Of a stretch of 64,000 bases of DNA, positions 21,838 to 30,836 are shown in pieces (the stretch's first letter is position 1; the number at the start of each line of letters is the position of its first letter). The DNA lies in assembly GCA_032768795.1 (NCBI GenBank), contig CP136499.1, positions 186,001 to 250,000 of the forward strand, in the 5' to 3' direction. The notes under the pieces were generated by a model. The model saw only the letters and a program-made list of their open reading frames with translations. It ran no database searches and was not told the origin of the DNA. Both the position numbers and the translations under genes were made by a program. Source of the DNA: Tremella fuciformis. Its lineage: Eukaryota; Basidiomycota; Tremellomycetes; Tremellales; Tremellaceae.

Positions 21838-21988
21838 TGTCGGACGATATGAAGTGCATAGAGACATCTACTGCTCAGAGAGCAGGAAAAGCGACGCTAC
21901 AGAGTTTTCTTATGTAATAGGAAAGAGCTGGAAGCGATGCGGCAGTGTGGCAGTGTGGCACAGATCAGTATTGCTCACAATTCCGACA
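21838..21988 (-). repeat. Copia-B 5' LTR of relic X
   Basis: This 151-bp LTR is on the minus strand, with terminals TGTCGG...CCGACA. To its left (downstream in element sense) lies the degraded primer site AACCT preceded by CAGGCTCATACAT. It marks the right end of relic X. Confidence 0.8.
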
Positions 21989-22125
21989 AACCCATTATCT
22001 GTGCAACAAAGGTGTGCATTGTGGTTCATGGAATAAGTGCTTGTAGTGTGGGGAATTAACACTTATAGGTAGAATAACTTGTTTCTTGCAGAATAACGGG
22101 TTTTCCATAGAATGAGAGGTCTTCT
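21989..22125. repeat. 137-bp module between head-to-head copia-B LTRs, copy 1
   Basis: The sequence includes GTGCAACAAAGGTGTGCATT and TGTAGTGTGGGGAATTAACA. It is flanked by a minus-strand copia-B LTR on the left and a plus-strand one on the right. A copy at roughly 85-90% identity by eye with the same neighbours lies at about 30288-30433. It is non-coding and matches no other part of the copia-B elements that I could find. Confidence 0.65.
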
Positions 22126-22567
22126 TGTCGGAATTGTGAGCAATACTGATATGTGCCATGCTGCCACACTGCCACACTGCCACATCGCGTTTCAGACTTC
22201 TAGCATCGCTATTCCTGCTCACAAGCAGGGAACTGTCTCTTTGCACTTCATACATCTATCAAGCCGGGAATAGCACAACTTTGCCGGTTTCTTGCAATCT
22301 AGGACTCCAATTGGCTTCTCCGCTGTTTCACACAGCAGTCTCTGTTGTTGCATGCACAATCGTGACGACGATCGTGACAGCACCCGCCGTTCTTGAGATA
22401 TCAAATTCTCAATTTTAGTAAACTGCAAATTTGGAGTTGAGTTTCCTCAAACCAAGAAAATGATATCTCGCCCAGGGCTGCCCCAATCCGCCCGCCGTTT
22501 CTACACACCGTAGCGGCAACTACAGGCTATCTCCCACCAGCCTCACATCAAAATCGGCTAACAGATT

Positions 22568-22720
22568 TGTCAGAATTGTGAGCAATACTGATCTGTGCCA
22601 CACTGCCACACTGCCACATCGCTTTATACCTTTCCTATTACATAAGAAAACTCTTGTAGCTTCGCTTTTCCTGCTCTGTGAGCAGGGAACTGTCTCTATG
22701 CATTTCTTATCCATCCGACA
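22568..22720 (+). repeat. B1 5' LTR (153 bp)
   Basis: Terminals are TGTCAGAATTG and CATCCGACA. It contains a doubled CCACACTG unit, a TTTATACCTTT stretch that may act as TATA, and the imperfect palindrome CCTGCTCTGTGAGCAGG. The LTR is unusually short for a copia element. Confidence 0.95.
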
Positions 22721-22734
22721 GGTTATGAGCCTGA
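22721..22734 (+). promoter_or_regulatory. Copia-B primer binding site (initiator-tRNA anticodon arm)
   Basis: GGTTATGAGCCTGA begins at the first base after the LTR. Its first 11 bases are complementary to the anticodon-loop region GGCTCATAACC of eukaryotic initiator tRNA-Met, not to a tRNA 3' CCA end. Drosophila copia is primed by an internally cut initiator-tRNA half, so the same mechanism is inferred. The motif recurs after the 5' LTRs of B3, B4, B5 and B6. Confidence 0.75.
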
Positions 22735-23765
22735 ATCGCACCCGATTCGCCTGCCGACAAGCGACCCAATAGAGCTCGACGTGCTCTTTCACGAGGTATC
22801 CTCGGATTTACGGTAGCTTCCGTGGTTCACCCGCAATCGCCTTCGCCATTTACACGGCTTCCGGCTTCTCTACCATCTCTGTCGCTTCACCTACAAACGC
22901 CAGAACGACACAGCACTCTATCTACAGTGCAAGCACACGTCTTACGGCCCCTGAAGAGTCCAGCACTCACAGAAGGCCGAGATAACGGACGTTTACAACT
23001 TGGACGATTTCTCGCGTTCTATCAGCCCGATCGGTCTCTCTGTTTTACACAACACTTGTGATCACTGCGTCTACCGTTCCTGTAAAGGATTTCGCAGTGC
23101 GGGGTGTTGTTCAAGAGATATCAATTTATCATTTCCGAGAAACTCAGAATTTGGAGTTGAGTCTTTCAGCACCAGAAATCCGATTTCTCGCCCATCGCTG
23201 CACCGATCCGCCCGCCGCTTCTAGACAACATAACGGCACCTACGGACTGAATTTGGGCTTCAGTAGAGCTCAATTGGCTCACTCGTTCTCGAGTTATTGC
23301 CTTATTACTGCAATCGGATTTTCCGATTTAACAACATCATCACTGCTGCCCTATCGCTGGGTGAAATCGCGGCCTGCTGGGCTTGGCAGGTGAAGGCAAA
23401 CGTCCTAGACCGCACTGCTAGGTCACATCGAGGGAGTTCAAGCAAATCCGGACTTGGCTCTGCAGAAATCAATTCTAGGCCGATCCCTAGCATTGCTGGA
23501 GCATCCAGGAGGTCGTACACCGTTCCGGTGGCCGCAGAATCCAGTGAAACCTGGTGGGCAGCCTCTGAGCCTCTGGCAATTCAAGCTGCTCTCGCTTTCA
23601 GCTGAGTCTCTTTGAGAGTCTCATTCAAACTTTTGCGATTGCAGCTGACACTCGCATATTTAAAATTTCTCCTTCGCACACGATATACCTCCTACCGGTC
23701 AACCTTACCCCTCTCAACGGCAACCCAATCGGCCCGTCCGTTCTCGAGATATAATTATTGGCAGA

Positions 23766-26700
23766 ATGGAGGAGAGCGAAATCAAAATCAAAGTTGTTAC
23801 TCTGAAAGGCAGCGATAATTATCCTCAATGGGAATCGCATATTGCCACCACTCTTATGGGCAAGGGCTTGCTTGCCTGCATCAGAACCGAGCCGATTTCG
23901 CCAATTTCAGCTGCAGACCAGCTCAAATTCGATAAATCGTTTGCGATAATTTTCCAGAGCCTCTCTGAGACCGTCCAGGCTGCTCTACCGGCTACAGTCA
24001 AAGATTGGACCTCCCCATCACCCAAATCGCTTTGGGACGAGTTGAAACGGCAGCATTCTGCCTCTACTGGTGCCAGGCAGGCCGCTCTTTTCCAATCTCT
24101 TGCCAGGGCCGAAATTATCGATGGAGAAGATCCGATGCCAATTCTAGCAGCCCAGCAGAGCGCCCATACTCAGCTCAACAGCTCTGGCGAAATTATTTCC
24201 GATAAAATCCTTGCTTTCTGCATGACTCTTGCTCTCCCTGAGTCATATGCGACCACAAAGCAGAATCTATGGATGCGACAGCCTCTCAGCTCTTCAGAGG
24301 TCAAATCGGCAGTCCAGGCTGAATATGAGAGGCGGAAAAATTCGGATTCAGCTACAGCTCTTGCTGCAATGAAGAGACCGGCATTCAAGCCAAATCGCCC
24401 CAGAGACATGTCAAAATATTGCGATTATCACCGGATTCATGGCCACAGCAATGCAGAGTGTCATAATCAGCAAAATCGGATCAAGCAGACACAAAGAATT
24501 CCGCCCAAGGCCGAGATTGCCTCCGTCAGCCCTGAGATCGATACCGACATTGGAACAGCATCTGCTTTCAATGCAGTAGCGACCGCATCCGCCCATCATG
24601 CAAAATGCGACCGCTATGAATTTATTGTCGATTCTGGAGCAACACATCACATGTGTAATGATGCTCAAATGCTATCGGATCTGAAACCGGCTCAGAAAAT
24701 GCAAGTCCGGTTTGGCAATTCAGCACATCTGCCTTGCAACATGACCGGCACTCTCTACCTTGCCGGAATCGCTTTTCCGGGCTGCCTCTATATTCCTGGG
24801 CTGGATCGGAACCTCATCTCGGTCTCTGCAACTCCACAAGGCTTGGGATGGAGATTTGCGGCCGGAAATGCAACCTTGTGCCAAATCAGCACCGGAAATA
24901 CTTTTCTCAAAGCCCCAAAGCGATCCGGCCTCTATATATACCAGGAGGCAAGCGCATCAGCAAATATTGCTTCTGCAGCTGATTTACAAGACATCCATGA
25001 GCGACTTGGCCATTTGAATATATCTGCAGTCATGAGAGTCATCAGGAGTGGAAGAATGGGCGATATCGAAATTTCAGCTTCAGATGCAAAGTCATTCCAG
25101 TGCCAAAGCTGCATTCTGGGCAAAACCGGCCGGCTTCCATCTTTGCCAAGCGATATCAGAGCATCTACACCGCTTGAGATCGTCCACATTGATTTATGGG
25201 GGCCTGCCAGAGTGGCCTCTGCAAATGGAGCTCGATATTTCCTCACTTGTTATGATGATTTCACCAGAAAAGCCCATCTCTATTTTCTGAAGCAAAAGTC
25301 TGGCGCATTTGAGGCGATTCAGCAATATATTGCTCTAGTTGAAAGACAGCTATCCACCAAAGTCAAGACAATCAGATCTGACAATGGTGGTGAATTCTCC
25401 TCTAATGAGTGGAAACAATTCATAAGGAATCACGGAATTCAGCATATTCAAGTCCCACCAGATGCGCACACTCAAAATGGGCGGGTTGAGCGATTGCATC
25501 TTACAATTCTCAATGGGGTCAGAACAGTCCTTGTTCATTCCGGATTACCTCAGAATCTATGGGCTGAGGCGGCAAATTATATAGCCTACACTCGGAATCG
25601 TACACCCTGTGGTCCAAAGCAGGAAATACCCGAAGACAAGTGGCAAAATCGAAATTGCCAAATTACACACCTTCAACCATTTGGCTGCAAAGCATTTTTC
25701 CGAAATCATACAGAGAAAAACAAGCTGGCTCCAAGATATCAAGAGGGGATTCTTGTGGGGTATCAAGAGGCCACCAACAATTACCGGATATATTCCAAGG
25801 TGACCGGCAGCATCACAATCAGCCGGGATGTTATTTTTGCAAACACAGAAATCAATTCAGAGCAAATTGAAATTCCGGAATTGGAACTTAAGGGTTTACA
25901 GCCTCAAATCGAGTCCGATAAATCTGTCCTTTTGCAGGAAGATAGTCTGCAGGAGCCTCTACCGCCACCGACACAGGGAATGCAGGAGGTAGAGCGGTTC
26001 TTTCAAAATTTGGCAAATGAGCAAAAAGTCGCCAATCAAAATTTACAAATTCCAAATATCATTGAAAGAGATCATCATCGCCAAATTGCTGCAGAACGCC
26101 GCGCTTCTGCTGCACCACCGATACCGCAGCAAGGGGGGCATAATGGCGATAATTCAAGCGACTCAGACTCATCAGATGAGCTGAATTTGCGAGATGATGA
26201 GGAATTTGAGAACGAAATTCAAGCTGCAAATGTTGCCTGTGCTATGCTTGCAACAAATATACCGCAAACATACTTGCAAGCGCGCAATTCTGGCGAGTGG
26301 GAGCACTGGAAATCCAGCATGGATTCTGAGCTTGCCAAAATGGACAAATATCGAGTTTGGGCGGTTGTGGATCGCTCAAATCAAAGAGTCCTCAAAGGAA
26401 AATGGGTCTACACCAGAAAGATCGATGGTGAAACCGGTAAACCTTCAACCTACAAGGCCAGATTTGTTGCCAAGGGCTATTCACAAATTGAAGGTCTCGA
26501 TTTCAACGAGTTATTTGCCTCTGTTGCGCACAAGGACACCATCAGAGTCTTCCTGGCCTTGGTCAATCACTTCAACATGGAGTGTGACCAAGTAGACATC
26601 ATTGCAGCCTTCCTCAATGGCGATTTGGAAGAGGAAATATATATGGAACCACCAGAAGGCTCCAACATTCCTGCGGGCAAAGTTTTGCGACTCAGAAAAT

Positions 26701-27812
26701 CGCTCTATGGTCTCAAGCAGTCTCCTAGATGTTTCAACAAAGCTCTAGATCATTGGCTCCGGTCTCAAGGCCTCAAACCAACCTCTGCAGACCCCTGCCT
26801 TTACTACAAATTCGAAAATGGCAATTTCCTCATGCTCTCAGTTCATGTGGATGATCAGTTGATTGCTTGCAACAACAGAAAGTATTTGGACGCTTTCAAA
26901 AGCGCTCTCAACTCAGAATTTGAGTGTAAGGACTCAGGGCCGGTTTCCTATTTCCTAGGCTTCAATATTCATCGAGATCGGACTCAAAACAAGCTGTTCA
27001 TGAGTCAAGAACATTATTTGGAGTCAATTTTGGACCGGTTTGGTATGAGTGACTGCAACCCAGCCAGAACTCCTCTGCCTACCAATTTTCGCCCCATTCC
27101 AGCCACAGATACCGAGTTTGAGGAGGCAAAGCATTACCCATATGCCCAAGCAGTGGGAGCCATTCTCTATGCCTCAACAATCACAAGACCGGATCTTGCC
27201 TTTCCAGCCTCTCTGCTGTCAAGATATATTTCCAAGTACAACACAGAGCACTGGAAAGCGGCCAAACATCTGCTTCGGTATATCAGAGGCACCACAGACC
27301 TTTGTTTGACCTTCAACAAAGAGAACTCAAACAGAATTGCTCTGGGCTATGCAGATGCAGACTGGGGAGGCGATCTAGACACCAGGAGATCAACCACAGG
27401 CTACATCTTCAAAGTCTATGGTGGAGTTGTGGCCTGGAAAAGTCGGCGACAAAATACAGTGGCGCTTTCTACCACAGAAGCAGAGCTCATGGCCTCTTCT
27501 GAAGCAACCAGGCAAGCCATTTGGCTCAGGCAACTTCTCAGTGATCTCCAGCTTGAATTGGAACAGCCATTGCCAATTCTAAACGACAACAATGGAGCAA
27601 TTGCCTTGTCAAAGAACCCAGTCAACCATGACAAGTCAAAGCACATTGACATGAGACACAAATTTGTCAGGGAGAAGGTGGAGGACAACACAGTGACCCT
27701 ATCACATGTCCCATCAGCTGAGAACATGGCAGATCTCCTCACCAAGGCGCTCCCAGCAGAGGTATTCAACAGGCTGAGGGAGTTACTTGGAGTTCAGCAA
27801 AGATCAGATTGA
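23766..27812 (+). CDS. Copia-B Gag-Pol polyprotein of B1, intact, 1,348 aa
   Basis: The order is canonical for Ty1/copia. Gag (VTLKGSDNYPQWESHI; LAQQSAHTQLNSSGEIISDK is an adjacent gag segment) ends in a variant zinc knuckle near residues 218-233 (YCDYHRIHGHSNAEC). The protease motif FIVDSGATHHMC lies near 287. The pre-integrase zinc region is DIHERLGHLN...FQCQSCILGKTGR (about 405-455). Integrase has VHIDLWGP (about 473), IRSDNGGEF (about 535) and NGRVERLH (about 572). After an acidic linker (SSDSDSSDEL), RT has LSVHVDDQLIA (about 1026). RNase H has DADWGGD (about 1197) and LNDNNGAIALS (about 1271). The C-terminus is LLTKALPAEVFNRLRELL. There are no stops or shifts. The product would package RNA into cytoplasmic particles, reverse-transcribe it and integrate the DNA. 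Confidence 0.96.
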   Translation: MEESEIKIKVVTLKGSDNYPQWESHIATTLMGKGLLACIRTEPISPISAADQLKFDKSFAIIFQSLSETVQAALPATVKDWTSPSPKSLWDELKRQHSASTGARQAALFQSLARAEIIDGEDPMPILAAQQSAHTQLNSSGEIISDKILAFCMTLALPESYATTKQNLWMRQPLSSSEVKSAVQAEYERRKNSDSATALAAMKRPAFKPNRPRDMSKYCDYHRIHGHSNAECHNQQNRIKQTQRIPPKAEIASVSPEIDTDIGTASAFNAVATASAHHAKCDRYEFIVDSGATHHMCNDAQMLSDLKPAQKMQVRFGNSAHLPCNMTGTLYLAGIAFPGCLYIPGLDRNLISVSATPQGLGWRFAAGNATLCQISTGNTFLKAPKRSGLYIYQEASASANIASAADLQDIHERLGHLNISAVMRVIRSGRMGDIEISASDAKSFQCQSCILGKTGRLPSLPSDIRASTPLEIVHIDLWGPARVASANGARYFLTCYDDFTRKAHLYFLKQKSGAFEAIQQYIALVERQLSTKVKTIRSDNGGEFSSNEWKQFIRNHGIQHIQVPPDAHTQNGRVERLHLTILNGVRTVLVHSGLPQNLWAEAANYIAYTRNRTPCGPKQEIPEDKWQNRNCQITHLQPFGCKAFFRNHTEKNKLAPRYQEGILVGYQEATNNYRIYSKVTGSITISRDVIFANTEINSEQIEIPELELKGLQPQIESDKSVLLQEDSLQEPLPPPTQGMQEVERFFQNLANEQKVANQNLQIPNIIERDHHRQIAAERRASAAPPIPQQGGHNGDNSSDSDSSDELNLRDDEEFENEIQAANVACAMLATNIPQTYLQARNSGEWEHWKSSMDSELAKMDKYRVWAVVDRSNQRVLKGKWVYTRKIDGETGKPSTYKARFVAKGYSQIEGLDFNELFASVAHKDTIRVFLALVNHFNMECDQVDIIAAFLNGDLEEEIYMEPPEGSNIPAGKVLRLRKSLYGLKQSPRCFNKALDHWLRSQGLKPTSADPCLYYKFENGNFLMLSVHVDDQLIACNNRKYLDAFKSALNSEFECKDSGPVSYFLGFNIHRDRTQNKLFMSQEHYLESILDRFGMSDCNPARTPLPTNFRPIPATDTEFEEAKHYPYAQAVGAILYASTITRPDLAFPASLLSRYISKYNTEHWKAAKHLLRYIRGTTDLCLTFNKENSNRIALGYADADWGGDLDTRRSTTGYIFKVYGGVVAWKSRRQNTVALSTTEAELMASSEATRQAIWLRQLLSDLQLELEQPLPILNDNNGAIALSKNPVNHDKSKHIDMRHKFVREKVEDNTVTLSHVPSAENMADLLTKALPAEVFNRLRELLGVQQRSD

Positions 27813-27819
27813 GTGGGAG

Positions 27820-27972
27820 TGTCAGAATTGTGAGCAATACTGATCTGTGCCACACTGCCACACTGCCACATCGCTTTATACCTTTCCTATTACATAAGAA
27901 AACTCTTGTAGCTTCGCTTTTCCTGCTCTGTGAGCAGGGAACTGTCTCTATGCATTTCTTATCCATCCGACA
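27820..27972 (+). repeat. B1 3' LTR (153 bp)
   Basis: It is indistinguishable by eye from the 5' LTR. The purine-rich GAGTGGGAG directly upstream is the likely plus-strand primer. Confidence 0.95.
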
Positions 27973-28660
27973 AGATTCTTCTTGAGTTATCCCATCATTA
28001 CTGCAATCGGAATTGCCAATTTGACAACACCATCCAACGCTTCTGCCCGATTGCTGGGTGAAATTGAGGCCTGCTGGGCTTGGCAGGTGAAGGCAAACCA
28101 ACCTAGAACGGAATCCAGGTCACATCACAAATGCGGACATGGTTCTGCAGATATCAAGCTTTGGGCCAATTTCCAAGCTTGGTGGAGCACCCAGGAGGTT
28201 ATACACCGTTCCGGTGTGTGTAGAATCCAGTGAAACCTGGTTGGCAGCCCCTCAGCCTTTGGCATTTCAAGCTGTTCTTGCTTTCAGCTGAGACTTTCTG
28301 AGAATCTGATTCAAACTTTTGCAACTCCAGCTGACACTTGCATATTTAAAATCTTTCCTTGTGCACACAATATGCCTTGCATTGGCCTCTATTAGCCCTC
28401 TCAACAACAGCCCTATTGCTTCAGCCGACCTTGAGATGTAATTATCGGCAGAATGGATGAGAGCAAAATCAAAATCAAAGTTGTTGCTTTGAAAGGCAGC
28501 GATAATTATCCTCAATGGGTATCGCATCTCGCCACCACTCTCATGGGCAAGGGACTGAGATCGGAACCGATTTTGCCAATTTCAGCTGCATAACAGCTCA
28601 AATTTGATAAACCGTTTTGGATTATCTTCCAAATTCTCTCTGAGACCGTCCAGCCTGCCC

Positions 28661-29936
28661 TTTGAGAACTCTTTGATTTGAGCAGTCCACAACCCCCCAA
28701 ACTCAATATTTGTCCATTTTGGCAAGCTCTAAATCCATGCTGGATTCCCAGTGCTCCCACTCGCCAGAATTGCGCGCTTGCCAATATGTTTGGGATATAT
28801 TTGTTGCAAGCAAAGCATGGACAACATTTGTGTCGGAATTGTGAGCATCTGTGCCACACTGCCACACTGCCACATCGCTTCTACTACTGCTCTGAAATGT
28901 TTCAGACTTGTAGCATCGCTTTTCCTGCTCTCTGAGTAGTAGACGTCTCTATGCATTTCATACATCCGACAATTTGTGCCTTCAAATTCCCCATCCTCTC
29001 GCAAATTCAGCCCATCTGATGAGTCTGAGTCGCTTGAATTATCGCCATTTTACACCCCTTGCTGCTGTATCGGAGGACCAGCAGAAGCTCGTGGTTCTGC
29101 AGCAATCTGGCAAACATGATCTCTTTCAATGATACTTGGAATTTGTAAATTTTGATTGGCAACCTTTTTGCTCATTTACCAATTTCCGGAAGAACCGTTC
29201 AACTTGGGGCATTCCGGTTGTCACAGGTGACAGGAACATATATAGGGCATCACCCTGCAAAAGGACAGATTTGTAGACTTGATTTGAGGCCCCAATCCCG
29301 GAATTTCAATTTGCTGATAATCGAATTGAGTGTTTGCAAACACAACATCCCTGCTGATGGTGATGCTGCCGGTCTGTTTTGAATTGATCCGGGAATTGTC
29401 AGTGGCCTCTTGATACCCCACAAGAATCCCCTCTTGATAGCTTGGTGCAAGCTTGTTTTTCTACGTGTGATTTCGGAAAAATGCTTTGCAGTCAAATGGT
29501 TGAAGATGTTCAAGCTGGCAATTTCAATTTTGCCATTTGTCTTCCGGTATTTCCTGCTTTGATTTCCCAGGGTGTGCAATTTCAAGTGTAGGCCATATAA
29601 TGTGCCGCTTCAGCCCGGAGATTCTGAGGTAAAGCGGGATGAACAAGGACTGTTCTGACACCGTTGAGAATTGTAAGGTGCAATCCCTCAACTCGCCCAT
29701 TTTGAGTGTGCGCATCTGGTGGAACTTGAACATGCTGAATTCCGTGATTCCTCACAAATTGTTTCCACTCATTTGAAGAGAATTCACCACCATTGTCGGA
29801 TCTGATTAATTTGACCTTGGTAGACAATGGGCGCTTAACCAAAGCGCTATATTGATTGCTGAATTGCCCCAAATGCGCCAGGCTAGACTTTTGCTTCAGA
29901 AAATAGAGATGGGGTTTTCTGGTGAAATTCATCACG
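28661..29936 (-). pseudogene. Inverted copia-B pol fragment (integrase to RT start), relic Z
   Basis: On the minus strand the region encodes integrase core remnants (LIRSDNGGEFSSNEWKQF, TQNGRVEGLHLTILNGV) at 29935-29580. The C-terminal integrase/linker follows, and the beginning of RT (VDRSNQRVL-like) is at about 28690. It is split by a solo LTR and has several frameshifts and stops. It abuts the plus-strand gag of relic Y head to head at 28660 and tRNA-like DNA at 29936. It lacks gag, the RT catalytic core and LTRs. Confidence 0.8.
28831..28971 (+). repeat. Copia-B solo LTR in relic Z (141 bp)
   Basis: The LTR lies on the plus strand, flanked by a perfect ATTTG duplication (28826-28830 and 28972-28976). 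It belongs to the B3-like subfamily (TGAAATGTTTCAGA) and is slightly shortened. It arose by insertion followed by LTR recombination. Confidence 0.88.
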
Positions 29937-29990
29937 GTAACGTCTCCTTTAAGTCAAGATCCCGGGTTCAAATCCCAGACAAGGCAAGTT
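29936..29990 (+). other. tRNA-like 3' portion (D-arm end to T-arm)
   Basis: GGTAACGTCTCC resembles the 3' side of a D-arm. It is followed by a potential anticodon loop and by CCCGGGTTCAAATCCCAGA, whose GGTTCAAATCC matches a pol III B-box, with 4 of 5 T-stem pairs formed. The 5' half (acceptor strand and A-box) is missing, replaced by copia integrase sequence up to about 29935. The anticodon stem pairs poorly. It is therefore a tRNA relic or tRNA-derived repeat, not a functional gene. Confidence 0.5.
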
Positions 29991-30194
29991 ATATATATAT
30001 ACAACCCGTGCACGCACAGTACAACGCCTCTGCCGTACAAATGTCTTTATCTGCATCTATCACCTACCTTGCATGGGGGACTGGCGGATATCAGAACTCT
30101 CATTACATGAGAGATGGGTGATCATTTTTTGGTGTAGTAGTGAAGTTCATCAAAAGCGGGACCTTGCTGATGAGGCTTTTTCTGAAATGATTTT

Positions 30195-30450
30195 AAAGGC
30201 AGCGCGGTGGCATTGTGGCATTGTGCCATTGTGGGAGAGACTAATATTGATCCCAATTTGTCAAATTATTAAATATATTGCTTCATAAAGCCATCATCTG
30301 TGCAACAAAGGTGTGCATTGTGGTTCATAGGAGAGGTGCTTGTAGTGTGGGGAATTAACAGTTACGGGTAGAATAAATTGTTTCTTGCAGAATAAAAAGT
30401 TTTTCAGAGAATGAGAGGTCTTCTTTTTGGAATTGTGAGCAATTGTCACG
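30195..30450. repeat. Decayed copia-B LTR pair around the 137-bp module, copy 2
   Basis: A heavily mutated minus-strand LTR (GTGGCATTGTGGCATTGTGCC...) occupies about 30195-30275. The module copy (GTGCAACAAAGGTGTGCATT) follows to about 30433. A plus-strand LTR start (GGAATTGTGAGCAA) is then cut at 30450 by family-H-like sequence. The arrangement parallels 21838-22262. Confidence 0.6.
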
Positions 30451-30570
30451 ATGCTGCGCTCCTCCGCTGGTAGACGCCCTCTCGCACAAAATCAGAGTCA
30501 GGAATAAGGAATAAGGGTCAAAAAGAGAATGTCAAGGTAGGATCCTTGTCAAGGTTGCAAGGTTGTCAAC
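30451..30570 (+). repeat. Truncated LTR family H copy 2
   Basis: It begins TGTCACGATGCTGCGCTC like solo LTR H (19672), and similarity holds for about 120 bp before stopping at GTCAAC. Where H has TCG or CGA, this copy repeatedly has TTG or CAA (CCTTGTCAAGG for CCTCGTCGAGG). It may be the remnant of the 5' LTR of the gypsy element whose gag starts at 30674, but that link is unproven. Confidence 0.6.
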
Positions 30571-30683
30571 TGTTACAAACCTTCCCGAGTAGACCTTGCT
30601 TACCTGTAACGATTAGAAGGCAAAGGTTTACCTATGTAAGACCCCTGCTAGCCGGTCTAGCACACCCAACAACATGGCAGATC

Positions 30684-30836
30684 TGTCAGAATTGTGAGCA
30701 ATACTGATCTGTGCCACACTGCCACACTGCCACATCGCTTTATACCTTTCCTATTACATAAGGAAACTCTTGTAGCTTCGCTTTTCCTGCTCTGTGAGCA
30801 GGGAACTGTCTCTATGCACTTCTTATTCATCCGACA
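30684..30836 (+). repeat. B6 5' LTR
   Basis: This 153-bp LTR is followed directly by the primer site GGTTATGAGCCTGA. It differs from the B1 LTR at a few sites (for example TCTTATTCATCCGACA). Confidence 0.93.

Larger units (their letters stand above)
11966..21988 (-). mobile_element. Copia-B relic X, truncated and multiply interrupted
   Basis: This is a minus-strand copy of the copia-B family (compare B1). Its 5' LTR is at 21838-21988 and its primer-site region at about 21820-21837. The leader continues at 21507-21837, then past the pogo insertion at 13759-14192 and past solo LTR E1 at about 12785-13033. Gag runs from 12784 to about 11966, where homology stops abruptly. The rest of gag-pol and the 3' LTR are absent. 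Interruptions are a copia-B solo LTR in gag, solo LTR E1 and the pogo element. It is among the oldest layers in this block. Confidence 0.8.
22568..27972 (+). mobile_element. Complete copia-B element B1 (5,405 bp)
   Basis: The 153-bp LTRs (22568-22720, 27820-27972) appear identical. A perfect AGATT duplication (22563-22567, 27973-27977) and an intact 1,348-aa frame are present, along with a primer site, a purine-rich GAGTGGGAG before the 3' LTR and a leader of about 1 kb without ORFs. B1 is inserted in the leader of relic Y. B4 (minus strand) is an equal-length, apparently identical copy. Both look recently transposed. Confidence 0.96.
22126..28660 (+). mobile_element. Copia-B relic Y (LTR, leader and 5' gag) hosting B1
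   Basis: A decayed plus-strand LTR occupies 22126 to about 22262. Leader sequence follows at 22263-22567 and resumes after B1 at 27978-28452. Gag starts at ATG 28453 (MDESKIKIKVVALKG), has an in-frame stop in AA*QLKFDK, and breaks off at 28660, where an inverted pol fragment begins. The LTR end and primer site are degraded. Y predates B1. Confidence 0.75.

Noticed and set aside
24170..24668. Antisense ORFs within copia gag and integrase (recurring in each B copy)
   Set aside because: They are shadows of the conserved sense frame. They recur only because the sense sequence does.
29936..29990. Functional tRNA gene
   Set aside because: The 5' half and A-box are missing and the anticodon stem does not pair properly.
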